Shown: piece after piece, positions 42,738-51,013 of the stretch
How positions within the stretch are numbered: the first letter of the stretch is position 1
Layout: every line of letters begins with the position of its first letter
Source of the DNA: Sva-07 sp942492715
Lineage (GTDB): Bacteria; Actinomycetota; Acidimicrobiia; Acidimicrobiales; Ilumatobacteraceae
Assembly: GCA_942492715.1 (NCBI GenBank)
Contig: CALOFW010000026.1
Coordinates: 1 to 64,000 of the forward strand
Direction of reading: 5' to 3'
DNA: 64,000 nucleotides
Position numbers and translations under genes: made by a program
The notes under the pieces: generated by a model
What the model saw: the letters and a program-made list of their open reading frames with translations, nothing else
Databases searched by the model: none
What the model was told of the DNA's origin: nothing

Positions 42738-43378
42738 GTCTGATCCCCCTCGTCGATCGGCTGCTCGGTCGGCTCGTTCCATGCCCGGATCAGGGCGCTG
42801 ATCCCCTGCGTCCACGCCTGCGCGATCTGCGCGCGCGAACGAGCGTGGGTCTTGCGCATGACGTCCCACGACTCGAGCGAGGTCAGCGCGTCGACGACTG
42901 CGACGAGATCGGCGGCGCGACCCGGCGTCGAACCCGCGGTCTCGGTGGCGAACGTGAGACGAACCTGTCCGGCGAGCGTCGAGCGCATCTGCGCGGACGC
43001 CGCGACCAACGGCTCGTGCTCGAGCGCGCGGAGCCGCCCGACCGCCATGATCGCGCCGGCGCGCTCGTACAGGTCGAGGCGCGACCCGACGAACGAGCCG
43101 ATCCGCGCCGTGAGGTCACCGGTGGTGTCGGTGTGCAGCAGCGGCTCGAAGCGCTCACGGAAACGCTGCAGCGTCTGGAGCTGCAGGTCGTCGATGCCGT
43201 CGAAGTAGCGGAAGATCGAGGCCACCGACACGCCGGAGCGTTCGGCGACCAGGTCGGCCGTGGGGGGAACCTTGCCCTCCTGGAGGAGTTGGAACATCGC
43301 ATCGATCACCGCGGCACGCCCGCGTTCACGGCGCGCGCGGCGTCCGTCGACGGACGGGTGTTCGATTCGCTCCCCCAC
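42734..43378 (-). CDS. TetR-family transcriptional regulator
   Basis: A 214-residue protein starting with GTG. The N-terminal DNA-binding region has the HTH TADLVAERSGVSVASIFRYFDG at about 40-61, in part; the rest is helical ligand-binding domain ending in an acidic tail. It is the first gene of an eight-gene operon and overlaps the arylsulfatase gene by four bases. Its promoter holds a 22-base imperfect palindrome that overlaps the -35 region, so autorepression relieved by an operon substrate is likely. Inference from arrangement; the ligand is unknown. Confidence 0.9.
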   Translation of the reverse strand: MGERIEHPSVDGRRARRERGRAAVIDAMFQLLQEGKVPPTADLVAERSGVSVASIFRYFDGIDDLQLQTLQRFRERFEPLLHTDTTGDLTARIGSFVGSRLDLYERAGAIMAVGRLRALEHEPLVAASAQMRSTLAGQVRLTFATETAGSTPGRAADLVAVVDALTSLESWDVMRKTHARSRAQIAQAWTQGISALIRAWNEPTEQPIDEGDQT

Positions 43379-43386
43379 GGCCGCTC

Positions 43387-43392
43387 ATCCTA
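43387..43392 (-). promoter_or_regulatory. -10 box (TAGGAT) of the TetR operon
   Basis: On the minus strand TAGGAT lies 8 bases before the GTG at 43378, and TTGCGA (43411-43416) lies 18 bases further upstream as a -35 candidate. The spacing predicts a leaderless mRNA. Confidence 0.55.
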
Positions 43393-43400
43393 GGGAATTG

Positions 43401-43422
43401 AGAGTATTGATCGCAATACCCT
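43401..43422. promoter_or_regulatory. Putative TetR operator
   Basis: A perfect dyad GTATTG-ATCG-CAATAC (43404-43419) extends outward with one mismatch on each side to AG...CT, 22 bases in all. It overlaps the -35 element and lies 23 bases upstream of the TetR start. This is the position expected for an autoregulatory TetR site. Confidence 0.65.
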
Positions 43423-43466
43423 GTTCCCCGCCGGAGGTCAGGCGGCCGCCATCACTTCAGCTCACC

Positions 43467-43619
43467 TCAGCGGCGGAACCAGCTCTTCTTCGGCACCCCG
43501 TTCGCAGCACACTGGCAGCGATCGTCCTGCGGGACATGGCCGAGCACCTGCTCGACATGGGCTCCACAGCCGGCCCAACCGGGACGGCCACACGTTCTAC
43601 AGGTGGTTTGTCTACACAT
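43467..43619 (-). CDS. Small Cys-rich (zinc-ribbon-like) protein
   Basis: A 50-residue protein starting MCRQTTC. It has seven Cys: CRTCGRPGWAGCGAHVEQVL and a distal CQC. The pattern CxxCG-x-GWAGCGxHVxxVL...CxC recurs in short actinobacterial proteins of unknown role and could bind zinc or another metal. GGGGGT just upstream of the ATG serves as ribosome binding site. It lies 13 bases after the histidine kinase stop, so it is the last gene of that operon. A longer frame to 43655 overlaps the kinase gene and is less likely. Confidence 0.7.
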   Translation of the reverse strand: MCRQTTCRTCGRPGWAGCGAHVEQVLGHVPQDDRCQCAANGVPKKSWFRR

Positions 43620-43632
43620 ACCCCCAAGGGTA

Positions 43633-45030
43633 TCAGACGGATGCGACGGTTGCACGCAGGAGCGTCACGACCACCGTGAGCCCTCCGCCGTCGGTGTCGC
43701 TCAGCACCACCGATCCGCCCGACGCGGTGGCGAGCGCATCCACGATCGCCAGCCCGAGGCCGGTTCCCGGCCTCGTCGTGTCGCCTCGCCAGAACCGGCG
43801 CATCGCATCTTGCTTGTCGGCGTCCGACAGCCCTGGGCCGTGATCCACCACACGGAGGGCAGCCCACTCCGGCGTGCATTCGAGCCCGACCTCCACGGTG
43901 GCGCCGGCGTCGGACACGAGGAGCGCGTTGTCGAGCAGGTTGTCGAGCATCTGCTCGACGGCACCGGGCACGACGCGAACCATGACCGCTGAGTCCAGGT
44001 CGATCTCGCCGAGCGCTCCGGTCAGTGCCACGCCACGCTCCTCCGCCAGCGCGGTCCACGTGTCGACTCGATCACGGATGAGCGCGACGACGTCCACGGT
44101 CGTCGTCTCCGGGCGGTCGTCGGCGCGTGCGAGCTGCAACAGGCTGGTGACGAGTTCGGCCAGCCGTCCGGTCTCGTCGATCGCTCGCTCGACCTCGCTG
44201 TCGAGCGCAGGATCGCCAGGACCGGCAGCGAGGTCACTCTGAAGGTTCTCCAACCGGAGCCGCAGCGCTGTCAACGGCGTGCGGAGTTGATGGGAGGCAT
44301 CTGCGACGAAGGCGCGCTGGGAGCTGAGCAGACCGTCGAGCTGCAGGGCCATCGTGGTGAGCGTGTCGTCGAGCGCTCGGATCTCCGGAGGGCCTCCTGT
44401 CGCTGTGGGCGTGACGGCGAGATCGCCCGAGGCGAACCGTTCGGCCGACTCGGTCAATGCTCGCAGCGGCCGCGTGACCGACCGAGCGATCACCCACCCG
44501 ATCATGGCGACCGCCGACAGCACGACCACGGCGATCGCGGCGAGCGCGAGCCAGAACGATCGGATCCGTTCGTTCACGTCGGCCACGTCGAGGGTGACCC
44601 GCAGGGCGCCATGCACCGTTCCGCCCGACGCGACGGGCACGGCGACGTACAGCAAGTCGGTACCGAGCGTGTCGGACCTGCGGGTGCCGGCGGTCCGCTC
44701 GCCGTCGAGCGCTGCAGCGATCTCGGGGCGAGTCGAGAAGTCACGCGGGACCTCGCCGCCGGTGTCGACGCGTGCGATCCCTCCGTCATCGACCACGACC
44801 ACACGTGCACCGGTGCGATCCTCGTAGGTGTCGGCAGGGGTCGGGTCGAGTGGGGTACCTCCCTCGAGGTCGTCCTCGTACAAGGTGGCGATGACGCTGG
44901 CGTCGTGCTCGACGTCGGCGGCGAGACGTTCACGTTCGCGCTGTGCATAGAACAGCCCGAGCGGGATCTCGAGCATCAACAACACGATCAGGGTGATCGT
45001 GAGATAACTGAGCAGGAGGCGTCTGGTCAC
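43633..45030 (-). CDS. Sensor histidine kinase (HAMP + HisKA + HATPase)
   Basis: A 465-residue protein starting at the GTG overlapping the response regulator stop. Membrane helices lie at about 6-28 and 155-178 and flank an extracytoplasmic sensor domain of about 125 residues. A HAMP region follows, then the phospho-acceptor block FVADASHQLRTPLTALRL, an N-box (EQMLDNLLDNAL), DHGPGL and GTGLGLAIV. It autophosphorylates and passes phosphate to the adjacent regulator. The divergent redox/metal operon is the likely target. The signal is unknown. Confidence 0.93.
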   Translation of the reverse strand: MTRRLLLSYLTITLIVLLMLEIPLGLFYAQRERERLAADVEHDASVIATLYEDDLEGGTPLDPTPADTYEDRTGARVVVVDDGGIARVDTGGEVPRDFSTRPEIAAALDGERTAGTRRSDTLGTDLLYVAVPVASGGTVHGALRVTLDVADVNERIRSFWLALAAIAVVVLSAVAMIGWVIARSVTRPLRALTESAERFASGDLAVTPTATGGPPEIRALDDTLTTMALQLDGLLSSQRAFVADASHQLRTPLTALRLRLENLQSDLAAGPGDPALDSEVERAIDETGRLAELVTSLLQLARADDRPETTTVDVVALIRDRVDTWTALAEERGVALTGALGEIDLDSAVMVRVVPGAVEQMLDNLLDNALLVSDAGATVEVGLECTPEWAALRVVDHGPGLSDADKQDAMRRFWRGDTTRPGTGLGLAIVDALATASGGSVVLSDTDGGGLTVVVTLLRATVASV

Positions 45031-45701
45031 GGGCGATCGCCGTCGGCATCGACGTACCGGTACCCGACCGACCGCACTGTTTCGATCACCTCCGGCTCCA
45101 ACTTGCGACGCAGCGACGCGACGTGGACGTCGAGCGTCTTGGTCGATCCCCACCAGTGCTCGTCCCAGACCTCACGCATCAACTGTTCACGGGTCTTGAC
45201 CGCTCCAGCGTCCGACGCGAGGCAGACGAGCAGGTCGTACTCCTTCGGCGTCAGGGCAACCGGCTCGGCGCGAAACGTCACGCTGTGGCTGCGCAGGTCG
45301 ACCGTCAGCGAACCCACGGCCAGCGCCGACGGCGCCTCCGGGCCTGCGGCCGAGGCGGTACGGCGCAACACTGCCCGGATCCTGGCGACGAGCTCTCGGA
45401 ACCCGAACGGCTTGACCACGTAGTCGTCTGCGCCCAGCTCGAGGAGGACGACCCGATCGATCTCGTCGCCGCGCGCCGTCACCACGATGATCGGCACCGA
45501 GCTGACCGCTCTGATCTCCTGACACACGACGCGCCCCTCGAGATCGGGAAGCCCGAGGTCGAGCAGAACGAGGTCGACCGGGCCTGCAGCCAAGGCCTGT
45601 GCGCCCGTCGCTGCGAGCTCCACCTCGAAGCCCTCACGACGCAGCCCGTCGACGAGGGGCTCGGAGATCGAGGGGTCGTCTTCGACCAGGAGGAGTCGCA
45701 C
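45027..45701 (-). CDS. OmpR/PhoB-type response regulator
   Basis: From the GTG at 45701 the protein has 224 residues and starts VRLLLVEDD, the usual first strand of receiver domains. The phospho-acceptor Asp is in LVLLDLGLPD, followed by VVTARGDE and the Lys in YVVKPFG. The C-terminal winged helix contains LTPKEYDLLVCLA and DVHVASLRRKL, ending in RSVGYRYV. An ATG at 45728 would add nine poorly conserved residues (MSVVRECCW). It pairs with the overlapping kinase gene and is divergent from the ApbE operon, whose promoter region it probably binds. Confidence 0.92.
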   Translation of the reverse strand: MRLLLVEDDPSISEPLVDGLRREGFEVELAATGAQALAAGPVDLVLLDLGLPDLEGRVVCQEIRAVSSVPIIVVTARGDEIDRVVLLELGADDYVVKPFGFRELVARIRAVLRRTASAAGPEAPSALAVGSLTVDLRSHSVTFRAEPVALTPKEYDLLVCLASDAGAVKTREQLMREVWDEHWWGSTKTLDVHVASLRRKLEPEVIETVRSVGYRYVDADGDRP

Positions 45702-45790
45702 CCAGCAACATTCGCGCACGACGCTCATGGCCGGAGGATCGCTTACCGAACGTTTGCCTTCGTCTTGCCGGGCGCTGGTGAGCGGTTTCG

Positions 45791-45796
45791 TACCGT
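45791..45796 (+). promoter_or_regulatory. -10 box (TACCGT) of the ApbE operon
   Basis: TACCGT ends 7 bases before the ATG at 45804, in the 102-base gap shared with the divergent response regulator gene. Leaderless-type. Confidence 0.45.
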
Positions 45797-45803
45797 GCAC
45801 GCC

Positions 45804-46479
<676 letters not shown>

Positions 46480-46487
<8 letters not shown>

Positions 46488-46953
46488 CCTCGACCCGCTG
46501 CTGCGTCACCCACTGCCGCCACCACCGCCGCCGCCATCACCGTCGCCACGAGCACCCCAGCGGCGAACGACGTCACCTCGACGCCGCCACCCGGCAGCCG
46601 GGTCCCGGGTCGTTGCGACCGCATTGGGTGCCAGCACGATGTTCGGCATCGTCGCCGCCATGGGTGTCGCCAATGCCGTTGCGTCATCCGAGACGAGCCC
46701 GTCGATTGCTCCCCCGGTCGCAACTGCGACCGCGACGACGGTGCCGGTGCCGGCGGCCGCCCCTGCGACCATCGCACCGAACACTGCACCCGTGGCGGCA
46801 CCGAGCACTGCCCTCACGACCCCGCCGGTGACCGCCGGCCCGATCGTGCTCGAGGCCCGCCCCGACGTCCGGGTCGTCACACCCGCACCAGCACCAGCAT
46901 CCGCATCCGCACCCGCACCCGCGCCCGTGGCGACGACCCGTGGAAGCGGCTGA
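46480..46953 (+). CDS. Pro/Ala/Thr-rich single-pass membrane protein
   Basis: 157 residues. The first 40 are Pro- and Arg-rich (an eight-Pro run broken by Ser), followed by one membrane helix (about 44-66) and a low-complexity Ala/Pro/Thr extracytoplasmic region ending in PAPAPASASAPAP-like repeats. The N-terminus is probably cytoplasmic. It overlaps the preceding gene by 8 bases and the ApbE gene by 14 bases, so all three are co-translated. It has no recognisable domain and may be a spacer or scaffold protein of the module. Confidence 0.65.
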
Positions 46954-47911
46954 GCACTGCGCTCGCGTGATGGCGAGCGAACTCCGGATCGTGGTCGTCG
47001 GCGACGACCACCACGACCGGACGCTGGATCAGGCCCTCGTTCAGACCGTCGGGCTGCTCGACGACCTCGAAGCGCGCTGGAGCCGGTTCCTCCCCCACAG
47101 CGACATCACGCGGCTCAACAACTCGCCCGGCGCATGGGTCGCCGTCGACCCGTTCACCGTCACGCTCGTCGTCTCGATGATCGAGGCGTGGCAAGTGACA
47201 GCGGGCGCTTTCGACCCCTCCGTGCTTCCGATCCTCGTCGACGCCGGATATCGAGCGAGCATCGACGATCCGTGGAGGGTGACGATCCTCCCCGACGGTC
47301 AGCTCGTCGCTCTCGGCAACGATGCCGGGCCGACCATGGGAGACATCGAGATCGACCGGTCCGGCGCCGCGATCCGACTGCCCGCAGGGCTGGCGCTCGA
47401 CCCCGGGGGCATCGGCAAGGGTCTCGCAGCCGACCTCGCGGTGCAGCGCCTGCTCGACCTCGGCGTGGCCGGCGCGCTCGTGAGCATCGGCGGCGACATG
47501 ACGATGGTAGGAACCCCACCCCCGACGTCGAGTGACGCGGGCGGTTGGAGCGTCTCGGTCGAGGATCCCGATCCGTCGAACGGCGAGCTCTGTCGACTCG
47601 TCGTGAGCGGCGGCGGCGTGGCGACGTCCAGCACCAGGTCGCGCCGATGGGTCCAGGCAGGCCAGGAGCGGCACCACCTGGTCGATCCTCACCTCGCAGC
47701 GCAGTCGTCGACCGACCTGGCGACCGTGACCGTGATCGCACGTTCGGGGTGGATCGCCGAAGCGCACGCGACCGCTGCGCTGCTCGCCGGATCGGACGGC
47801 GCCATCGCCCATCTCGACCGGCACGACCTCACCGGGATCGCCGTCGGCCTCGATGGCACGGTGCACGCGACGGTCGACGTCGCGATCGCCCGAGAGTTGG
47901 TCGACCGATGA
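46940..47911 (+). CDS. apbE: FAD:protein FMN transferase
   Basis: 323 residues from a GTG; an ATG ten codons later is possible. Family motifs appear in order: RWSRFLPHSDITRLN, GAFDPSVLPIL, LDPGGIGKGLAADLAV, SIGGDMTMVG, and HHLVDP. ApbE enzymes attach FMN to a Thr or Ser of extracytoplasmic redox proteins using FAD. No signal peptide or lipobox is visible, so export would depend on other features, or the enzyme acts inside. A standard FMN-binding-domain substrate is not encoded beside it. The ATG of the cytochrome-like gene overlaps its stop by four bases. Confidence 0.9.
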   Translation: MEAAEHCARVMASELRIVVVGDDHHDRTLDQALVQTVGLLDDLEARWSRFLPHSDITRLNNSPGAWVAVDPFTVTLVVSMIEAWQVTAGAFDPSVLPILVDAGYRASIDDPWRVTILPDGQLVALGNDAGPTMGDIEIDRSGAAIRLPAGLALDPGGIGKGLAADLAVQRLLDLGVAGALVSIGGDMTMVGTPPPTSSDAGGWSVSVEDPDPSNGELCRLVVSGGGVATSSTRSRRWVQAGQERHHLVDPHLAAQSSTDLATVTVIARSGWIAEAHATAALLAGSDGAIAHLDRHDLTGIAVGLDGTVHATVDVAIARELVDR

Positions 47912-48474
47912 ACCCGCAGTTCTGGTGGTACCTCACCCGTGCCTCGGGGATCGTGGCCTGGCTGATGCTCACGGCGTCGGTCATCTGGGGCATCGTGCTG
48001 TCGACCAAGGCCTTCCCGGAGCAGCGCCGACCCGCCTGGCTGCTCGACCTCCACCGGTGGCTCGGCGGCCTCACGGTCTCGTTCGTCGCGATCCACATGG
48101 CCGCACTCGTGGCCGACAGCTACGTCTCGTTCGATCTCGTCGATCTGACCGTGCCGTTCGCGTCGGCGTGGAAACCGCTCGCCGTGGCGCTCGGTGTCGT
48201 GGCCATGTGGCTCCTCGTGGCGGTCGAGGTGACCTCGCTCCTCATGAAGCGGCTGCCGCGTCGAGTGTGGCGGTGGATCCACCTCTCGAGCTATGCGGTG
48301 TTCCTGCTGACCAGCCTGCACGCAGCACTCGCCGGCACCGATCGTGCCCAATGGCTCTACCAGGTGACGGCCGTTGCGTCGATCATCGCCGTGGTGTGGT
48401 CGACCGTGTATCGACTCACGCACCGCAAGCGCCCCACCCGCGCTCGCACGCGAACGCTGACACCGAGCAGCTGA
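47908..48474 (+). CDS. Ferric reductase-like transmembrane cytochrome b
   Basis: A 188-residue protein with about five membrane helices. His residues at LDLHRWLGGL, VAIHMAAL, RWIHLSSY and SLHAALAG are spaced as expected for two haem groups in the ferric-reductase/YedZ-like cytochrome b fold. The C-terminus is basic and cytoplasmic. It would carry electrons across the membrane to an extracytoplasmic acceptor. Overlap with apbE (ATGA) argues for a joint role with a flavinylated partner. Confidence 0.82.
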   Translation: MNPQFWWYLTRASGIVAWLMLTASVIWGIVLSTKAFPEQRRPAWLLDLHRWLGGLTVSFVAIHMAALVADSYVSFDLVDLTVPFASAWKPLAVALGVVAMWLLVAVEVTSLLMKRLPRRVWRWIHLSSYAVFLLTSLHAALAGTDRAQWLYQVTAVASIIAVVWSTVYRLTHRKRPTRARTRTLTPSS

Positions 48475-48506
48475 GCCACCGAGCGGCTGAGAACCAGGAG
48501 ACCACC

Positions 48507-48977
48507 GTGGAAATCGACACCCTCTTCGGCCTTCCGGCCCATCCGCTCGTCGTCCATGCGGCAGTGGTCCTCCTCCCGATCGCTGCGATCGCACTCGTCG
48601 TGGTCGCAGCGATCCCGCGGGCGCGACGGGTCTACGGCCCGATCGTGCTCGGCGTCGCGGTCGCTGCCACCATCGCCGTCGGCCTGGCCCAACAGTCGGG
48701 TGAGTCGCTGGAAGACAGTGTGAAGGAGACCGAGTTGGTCGAGGAGCACACCGAGCAGGGCGAGACGGTCCTGCCGTGGGCCATCGGTGTCACGGTCGTC
48801 AGCGCGCTCGTCGCCGCCGAGCCCTACACGCGCAAGCGCCTCGGGTCACCGCGCATCGTCACCGCGGTGCTCGTGGGGGCGTCGTTGATCGTCGGGGCCG
48901 GTGCCACCTGGACGGTGATCGAGGTCGGCCACTCCGGCGCCACCTCGGTCTGGAACGACGTCACCGACGGCGGCTGA
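48507..48977 (+). CDS. DUF2231 membrane protein with C-terminal SGAT motif
   Basis: 156 residues from a GTG preceded by a strong ribosome binding site (AGGAG, 6 bases away). The opening FGLPAHPLVVHAAVVLLP is the DUF2231 hallmark, and four membrane helices follow. An acidic loop (about 65-90) joins helices two and three. The C-terminus reads GHSGATSVW, with T146; SGAT resembles the motif that ApbE enzymes modify with FMN. DUF2231 proteins are thought to be haem- or redox-related membrane proteins. Last gene of the operon, 32 bases after the cytochrome gene. Confidence 0.8.
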   Translation: MEIDTLFGLPAHPLVVHAAVVLLPIAAIALVVVAAIPRARRVYGPIVLGVAVAATIAVGLAQQSGESLEDSVKETELVEEHTEQGETVLPWAIGVTVVSALVAAEPYTRKRLGSPRIVTAVLVGASLIVGAGATWTVIEVGHSGATSVWNDVTDGG

Positions 48978-48994
48978 CCCCGACCCGTGAACAC

Positions 48995-49660
48995 TCAGAC
49001 GAGGGTGAACGCGACGCCACCGATGTCGTGACGTTCGCCGACCCGGGAGCGGTCGACCGAGCGGAGGTCGACACCGTCGATTCCCTCACCTCGTGTCGAT
49101 GCGGGAACGAACCGTACCGCCTCGGCGAGATCGAGTTCCTCCCAGCGCGACCGGAGCGCCTGGGGGTCGTCCGCACCGACCGTGACGCCCGCGATGCCAT
49201 CGACGACCGCCTCCGACAGGTCGGTGGTCGGCCATGTCGGGCCGCCCCAACGCCAACTCCCGGCGGGGACCGGTTCATCGAGCGACACGAGGGCTCCACC
49301 GACGTCGCGGGGGTGGAGGTGGCGACCACGGATGTCGTCGAGGTCGCCCGCCCAGACGATCCGCACGCCCTGCTCACCCAACCGAGCGACCCGGTGATCG
49401 AGATCGTCGACCTCGTAGATCGCCATGTAGCCGCCGGCGCCACCACGCTTGTCGAGCAATCGCCCGACGGTCGTGTCGCTGCGCACCGGCGAGAGGACCT
49501 CGAGGAACTGGTCGCCGACGAGCAGCAGCGCATTGCGCAGACCGAACTCGGCAACGCCGGGGTCGTGGAACACGACCGGCACGCCGAACACGTCGCACAG
49601 TTCGTCGACGACCGGGTCGAGATCGGGAGCGATCATGGCCACCTGGCGGAGACGGATCAC
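48995..49660 (-). CDS. VOC-family (glyoxalase-like) protein
   Basis: 221 residues starting at the GTG overlapping the hydrolase stop. The N-terminal half opens with VIRLRQVAMIAPDLDPVVDEL, here in part, and has FGLRNALLLVGDQFLEVLSP, a beta-alpha-beta-beta-beta unit. The second half has a weaker matching unit (GIAGVTVGADDPQAL). It belongs to the vicinal-oxygen-chelate fold and resembles glyoxalase-like domain proteins of unknown substrate. It is paired with an alpha/beta hydrolase gene. Confidence 0.75.
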   Translation of the reverse strand: MIRLRQVAMIAPDLDPVVDELCDVFGVPVVFHDPGVAEFGLRNALLLVGDQFLEVLSPVRSDTTVGRLLDKRGGAGGYMAIYEVDDLDHRVARLGEQGVRIVWAGDLDDIRGRHLHPRDVGGALVSLDEPVPAGSWRWGGPTWPTTDLSEAVVDGIAGVTVGADDPQALRSRWEELDLAEAVRFVPASTRGEGIDGVDLRSVDRSRVGERHDIGGVAFTLV

Positions 49661-50454
49661 GATGCACCTCCGAGGAACTCGATGATCGCCGGCCAGGACG
49701 AGCGATCCTGCAGGAGGAAGATGTGCCCGCCGTCGAACACGCGCAGCGTCGCGTTGGGCATCCGGTCGACCAGGATCTCGGAGTTCGCCACCGGAGCGAT
49801 GTCGTCGTACTCCCCGGCGCACACCAGCGTCGGGTGGGTGATCGTCGGGAGATCGGCCATCACGTCGTGGCCCATGCGGGCGCGCATCTGGCGGCCGAGA
49901 CCGGCGAGCCGCTCGGGGTCGGCCGGCGCGGTCGACTGCTCCTTCAGCACGTCGAAGTAGCGACCTGCACCGGGGATCGGCTCGTCGGCTCGAGGGTCGT
50001 AGCGGCGGTCGGTGAGGCGGCAGCGTTCCTCGAACGCCTCGGCGGGGCTCAGCTTGCCCAATCGGTGGAGCGGATACGACGGCGCCGCTCCTCCCGGTGA
50101 GGTGCAACACAGCACGAGCCGATCGATCACCCCTGGATGCCGGACCGCGAGGTTGAGCGCGACCATCCCACCGAAGCTCGTCCCCATCACGTGACAGCGA
50201 TCCCATCCCATCGTGGCCACGAGCGCGGCTGCGTCGTCGGCGTAGTCGGCCATCGTGTAGTAGGTGTCCGGTTTCGAGGTCTGGCCGAGCCCGCGCTGGT
50301 CGTACGACAGCGTCCGGAAGTGCTCGTTCACCGGGAGCAGCGAGGGCTGCGACACGCGCAGGTCGTTCCCGCTGCCGCTGATCGCCAGCAGAGGCGGCCC
50401 GTCACCGTGGAGTTCGTGGTAGATGTCGAGTCCGTTGGCCTGGGCGATCGGCAT
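49657..50454 (-). CDS. Alpha/beta hydrolase
   Basis: 265 residues with nucleophile elbow GTSFGGM (Ser about 92), SYDQRGLGQTSKP upstream, the acid region AGEYDDIAPV and the final GGHIFLLQD with the catalytic His. It is closest in pattern to 3-oxoadipate enol-lactonase and related carbon-carbon or ester hydrolases. AAGGGGAG directly upstream of the ATG may be the ribosome binding site. It overlaps the VOC gene downstream and is divergent from another VOC gene, hinting at a small catabolic cluster at 49.0-51.7 kb. Confidence 0.85.
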   Translation of the reverse strand: MPIAQANGLDIYHELHGDGPPLLAISGSGNDLRVSQPSLLPVNEHFRTLSYDQRGLGQTSKPDTYYTMADYADDAAALVATMGWDRCHVMGTSFGGMVALNLAVRHPGVIDRLVLCCTSPGGAAPSYPLHRLGKLSPAEAFEERCRLTDRRYDPRADEPIPGAGRYFDVLKEQSTAPADPERLAGLGRQMRARMGHDVMADLPTITHPTLVCAGEYDDIAPVANSEILVDRMPNATLRVFDGGHIFLLQDRSSWPAIIEFLGGAS

Positions 50455-50486
50455 CTCCCCTTGTTAGTCGCCCCCGGCGCGGGATC

Positions 50487-50492
50487 TACGCT
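50487..50492 (+). promoter_or_regulatory. -10 box (TACGCT) for the VOC-CMD-PfkB set
   Basis: TACGCT ends 6 bases before the ATG at 50499 in a 44-base divergent gap. Leaderless-type. Confidence 0.45.
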
Positions 50493-50498
50493 CGACAC

Positions 50499-51011
50499 AT
50501 GCCGCTGCACCACGTTGCCTACGCCACCCGGGACGTCGAGGCCACCACACGCTTCTACGAGGACCTGATGGGGTTCCCGCTGGTGCACACCGAGATCACC
50601 GCCCTCGGTGACAGCTGGATCCGCCACGTGTTCTACGAGATCACCGCCGACACACCGGCAACCACTGACGGCGAGGCGGAGTGCATCGCGTTCTTCGAAC
50701 TCCACGAGGTCGGCGAACGGCCCGGGTGGACCACCGACCTGTCCGACGGCGTCGGGCTCCCGTTCTGGGTGAACCACTGCGCGTTCCGGGCGAGCGCCGA
50801 GCAGCAGGAAGCCGTACGGGCCCGCATGACCGCCGAGGGGATCCAGCCGGCGATGGAGCAGGACCACGGCTGGTGTCACTCGCTCTACTACCTCGACCCG
50901 AACGGGATCATGGTCGAGCTGTGTCGCGACACGCCCGGGTTCGCTCCCGACCCGAACGAGGCACACCGTCTCCTCACCGTCGATCCCCTTCACGAAGCGG
51001 CGGGAGCCTGA
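50499..51011 (+). CDS. VOC-family dioxygenase/glyoxalase
   Basis: 170 residues with LHHVAYATRDVEATTRFYEDLMG-like entry, in part, and two beta-alpha-beta units. Likely metal ligands are H5 in LHHVA, a His in WVNHCAF and E in NGIMVELC, the layout of type I extradiol dioxygenase-like and glyoxalase proteins. It acts in the cytoplasm on an unknown small molecule. The carboxymuconolactone decarboxylase-like gene starts 2 bases after its stop. Confidence 0.85.
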   Translation: MPLHHVAYATRDVEATTRFYEDLMGFPLVHTEITALGDSWIRHVFYEITADTPATTDGEAECIAFFELHEVGERPGWTTDLSDGVGLPFWVNHCAFRASAEQQEAVRARMTAEGIQPAMEQDHGWCHSLYYLDPNGIMVELCRDTPGFAPDPNEAHRLLTVDPLHEAAGA

Positions 51012-51013
51012 CC

